This document shows, piece by piece, positions 4,995 to 6,479 of a stretch of DNA of 6,479 nucleotides. The position numbers and the translations under genes were made by a program. Under the pieces are notes generated by a model. That model saw only the letters and a program-made list of their open reading frames with translations. It made no database searches and had not been told where the DNA came from. The stretch comes from Candidatus Aminicenantota bacterium (GTDB lineage: Bacteria; Acidobacteriota; Aminicenantia; Aminicenantales; Saccharicenantaceae): positions 1-6,479 of the forward strand of contig JALHVH010000285.1 of NCBI GenBank assembly GCA_022867105.1. Reading direction: 5' to 3'. Numbering within the stretch: the first letter of the stretch is position 1; every line of letters starts with the position of its first letter.

Positions 4995-5234
4995 CTAAAG
5001 GGCGAAGACGCCCAGGGCGGCAAGCGCCAGAATAACGATGATGATAATGACAAGATCTCTCGTGGAGAGATAGCCTCCCCCGGCATCGGATGCCGTGATC
5101 ACGTCTTGCCCACTGATCACCAGCTGAGTTGACGTGCCCGCCTGTTGAAGCGCCGGTTTTTGAAGAGCGACGGCATAGGAAGAGGCCAGCAAGATCATCA
5201 ACAGGACACTCCAGATCTTAACTTGTCTTCTCAT
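4995..5234 (-). CDS. Small secreted, C-terminally anchored protein (79 aa) downstream of C39 peptidase
   Basis: The start at 5234 is fixed by AGGAGA (5241-5246); the frame stays open further upstream but that part is antisense-like reading inside the peptidase gene. Residues 1-23 are a signal peptide (MRRQ, then a hydrophobic run, ending A-V-A-L). The middle is short and polar, with a Gly-rich A-G-G-G-Y. Residues 61-79 form a terminal membrane helix beginning LVIIIIVILALAALG with no basic tail. The start overlaps the end of the peptidase gene by 17 nt, so translation is probably coupled. In Pseudomonas the C39/TPR gene PA2778 neighbours PA2779, also a small protein with a signal peptide and a C-terminal helix. 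The architecture and position are similar, but I see no firm sequence identity. It is a likely partner or membrane anchor of the peptidase. Confidence 0.82.
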   Translation of the reverse strand: MRRQVKIWSVLLMILLASSYAVALQKPALQQAGTSTQLVISGQDVITASDAGGGYLSTRDLVIIIIVILALAALGVFAL

Positions 5235-6258
5235 TCGGATTCTCCTTTTTTTGAATGTTTTCAAGTCGGGCCCTTTCGATGTAGAGAGCCCTGACCTGTA
5301 GATAATGCTTCCGGATAAACTCCTCACCAGGGGCAAGCCGGAGAGCCTGACCGAGGGACTGTAAAGCCTGGGCAATCCTTTCCTGACCGGCGTAAGCCAG
5401 ACCCAGGACGTCGTGGGCGTAAGCGCTTTTTGCGTCCAAGCTGAGGGCTTTAAGGGCATAAGCCTCAGCCTCCTCGGCTTTGCCTTCTCTAAGGCTGACC
5501 ATGGCCAGGCTGTACAGGGGTAAGGGATCTTCGCTGAGAGATTCCTTGACTTTTTCCCACTGCTCTCTCGATTTCATGAAATCCGACCTCCGGTAATAAG
5601 CCGTGGCCAGATTGATGGAGGTCAGAGGGTCGCTTTGCAGAGCGGGAAAAGGGAAAGGGCTTTGACCGGGGACTACGGCCATCATCCACCGGGACTGGTT
5701 CCGCCCCTTTCCCAGCTCCCAGACTTTCATGAAATCTTCGGACGTCATGGCATGACGATCTCCGAAATAGGGGTCGTGAAAGATGATCTGGTCCCTGTCA
5801 TCATCAAACCCGATGACCACCCGGTAATGTCCTTTGCCGATCTGTTTTATGGTTTTAGTCAGAACGATCACCGGGATGTCTTTCCCGACAACATCCTTCA
5901 AAATTTGCAGATTGCCCTGGAAGGAATAGCTTTCAAATCCTTTGGTGCGAGGATACAGGACCATTTCGGAGTTATAGGTCGCCTGGCTTTCGGAATCATA
6001 GATCTCATCCGTGATCTTCCGCTGGCCGAAGGATCGCGTTTCATCCCAGTAGTTGAGGACCATGGCCAAGCAGGCCGGGCCGCAATAATTTCTTTCCAGC
6101 CATTTTTCGAAGGGGACCGTCTGGATCAAATGTCCCTTTTCAGGCTTGATTTTCTGGTATTTGAAAACCTGAGCGGAAAAGAGACAGGGGGTCATCAGCC
6201 CCAGGCCTGCGAGAAGTCCCCATATCCGTCTTGAGGCCCGGACCTTCGGAAAAATCAT
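5218..6258 (-). CDS. Secreted C39-type cysteine peptidase with C-terminal TPR repeats (PA2778-like)
   Basis: The 346-aa product has an N-terminal signal sequence (about 1-29; S-R-R-I-W precedes the hydrophobic stretch, only a partial twin-arginine match). The papain-like C39 domain follows: N-Y-C-G-P-A-C-L-A-M-V-L has catalytic Cys59, K-G-H-Y-R-V-V-I-G-F has catalytic His144, and F-H-D-P-Y-F-G has Asp162. The oxyanion Gln normally five or six residues before the Cys is not there (Trp53-Leu54). From about residue 208, helix pairs with the TPR spacing of A, G, Y and L residues form roughly three repeats, a protein-interaction platform. The order of domains is that of PA2778-type peptidases, which act outside the cytoplasm on unidentified substrates. 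ATG 6258 has only a weak ribosome site and lies 16 nt after the lmo0937-like gene, so translation may depend on coupling. The 3' end overlaps the next gene. Confidence 0.9.
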   Translation of the reverse strand: MIFPKVRASRRIWGLLAGLGLMTPCLFSAQVFKYQKIKPEKGHLIQTVPFEKWLERNYCGPACLAMVLNYWDETRSFGQRKITDEIYDSESQATYNSEMVLYPRTKGFESYSFQGNLQILKDVVGKDIPVIVLTKTIKQIGKGHYRVVIGFDDDRDQIIFHDPYFGDRHAMTSEDFMKVWELGKGRNQSRWMMAVVPGQSPFPFPALQSDPLTSINLATAYYRRSDFMKSREQWEKVKESLSEDPLPLYSLAMVSLREGKAEEAEAYALKALSLDAKSAYAHDVLGLAYAGQERIAQALQSLGQALRLAPGEEFIRKHYLQVRALYIERARLENIQKKENPNEKTS

Positions 6259-6274
6259 ATTGGCGTTTTTCCCG

Positions 6275-6421
6275 TCAAAGAATTTTCCGGCCCTGCAACA
6301 GTCGTACGATCAGAACGATCAGGGCGATGACCAGAAGAACGTGGATCAGGCCGCCGGCGTGGAACGCGAAAAGTCCCAGAGCCCACAAGATGACCAGGAT
6401 GATTAAAATTGTCCCCAGCAT
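6275..6421 (-). CDS. lmo0937-family small membrane protein (48 aa)
   Basis: ATG 6421 follows a strong AGGAGG (6427-6432) and the frame ends with TGA at 6275-6277. The 48 residues fit the lmo0937 family (DUF5670) closely: a first helix LGTILIILVILWALGLF, the conserved turn A-F-H-A-G-G-L-I-H, a second helix VLLVIALIVLIVRLL, and a basic end Q-G-R-K-I-L. These are hairpin inner-membrane peptides of unknown function, often near stress genes. It is first in the leftward operon, 16 nt before the C39 peptidase gene. Its promoter lies beyond or at the right edge; 6433-6479 shows nothing I can assign. Confidence 0.9.
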   Translation of the reverse strand: MLGTILIILVILWALGLFAFHAGGLIHVLLVIALIVLIVRLLQGRKIL

Positions 6422-6479
6422 GCCGGCCTCCTTTTTTTCTTTTGCATCTCGCCGTCCTGCTCCCAGCCCTTACTGGAGG

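Noticed and set aside
5635..6234. 199-codon plus-strand frame opposite the C39 peptidase
   Set aside because: It is the antisense shadow of a gene with clear catalytic motifs; no ribosome site was seen.
1..6479. CRISPR arrays, tRNA or rRNA genes, insertion sequences
   Set aside because: No regularly spaced repeats, cloverleaf, rRNA motifs, transposase frames or terminal inverted repeats were seen.

Overview
The window reads as a chromosomal stretch from a Gram-negative bacterium. A delta-proteobacterial lineage (Desulfobacterota or a relative) is the best guess. The guess rests on the style of the sigma-54 activator, on a small degenerate receiver-like protein of a type I associate with that group, on a DUF6600 protein, and on strong AGGAG/GGAGG ribosome sites. 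This is inference; no rRNA or taxonomic marker gene is present. All convincing genes but one lie on the minus strand.

Layout from left to right. Positions 1-992 (-) hold a secreted, tryptophan-rich DUF6600 protein whose 3' end is cut by the window edge. It is preceded by a textbook sigma-54 promoter (1021-1037, -). Positions 993-1396 form a regulatory region with divergent sigma-54-like promoters, overlapping inverted repeats and a 15-bp direct repeat. Positions 1397-1921 (+) hold an unrecognised membrane-anchored protein. Positions 2086-2457 (-) hold a small receiver-like protein without phosphorylation residues. Positions 2686-4104 (-) hold an NtrC-type sigma-54 activator (receiver, AAA+, Fis-type HTH) whose receiver carries Asn52 in place of the phospho-accepting Asp. 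It has its own consensus-like sigma-70 promoter (4135-4163). Positions 4160-4285 (-) may hold the tail of a decayed gene. Positions 4284-4529 (-) encode a GlsB/YeaQ/YmgE membrane protein, and 4594-4809 (-) a 71-aa two-helix membrane protein. A strong hairpin at 4898-4924 closes the next operon. That operon runs leftward from 6421 and encodes a 48-aa lmo0937-like membrane peptide, a secreted C39-type cysteine peptidase with a TPR tail, and a 79-aa secreted or membrane-anchored protein whose start lies inside the peptidase gene.

Taken together, nearly every non-regulatory product is small, secreted or membrane-embedded, and several belong to families annotated as stress or envelope proteins. 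The two cytoplasmic regulators both have receivers that look unable to accept phosphate. My working reading is an envelope/stress islet governed by a phosphorylation-independent sigma-54 activator acting on sigma-54 promoters in the same window. The domain calls and the DUF6600 promoter are seen directly in the sequence. The regulatory wiring is inference.
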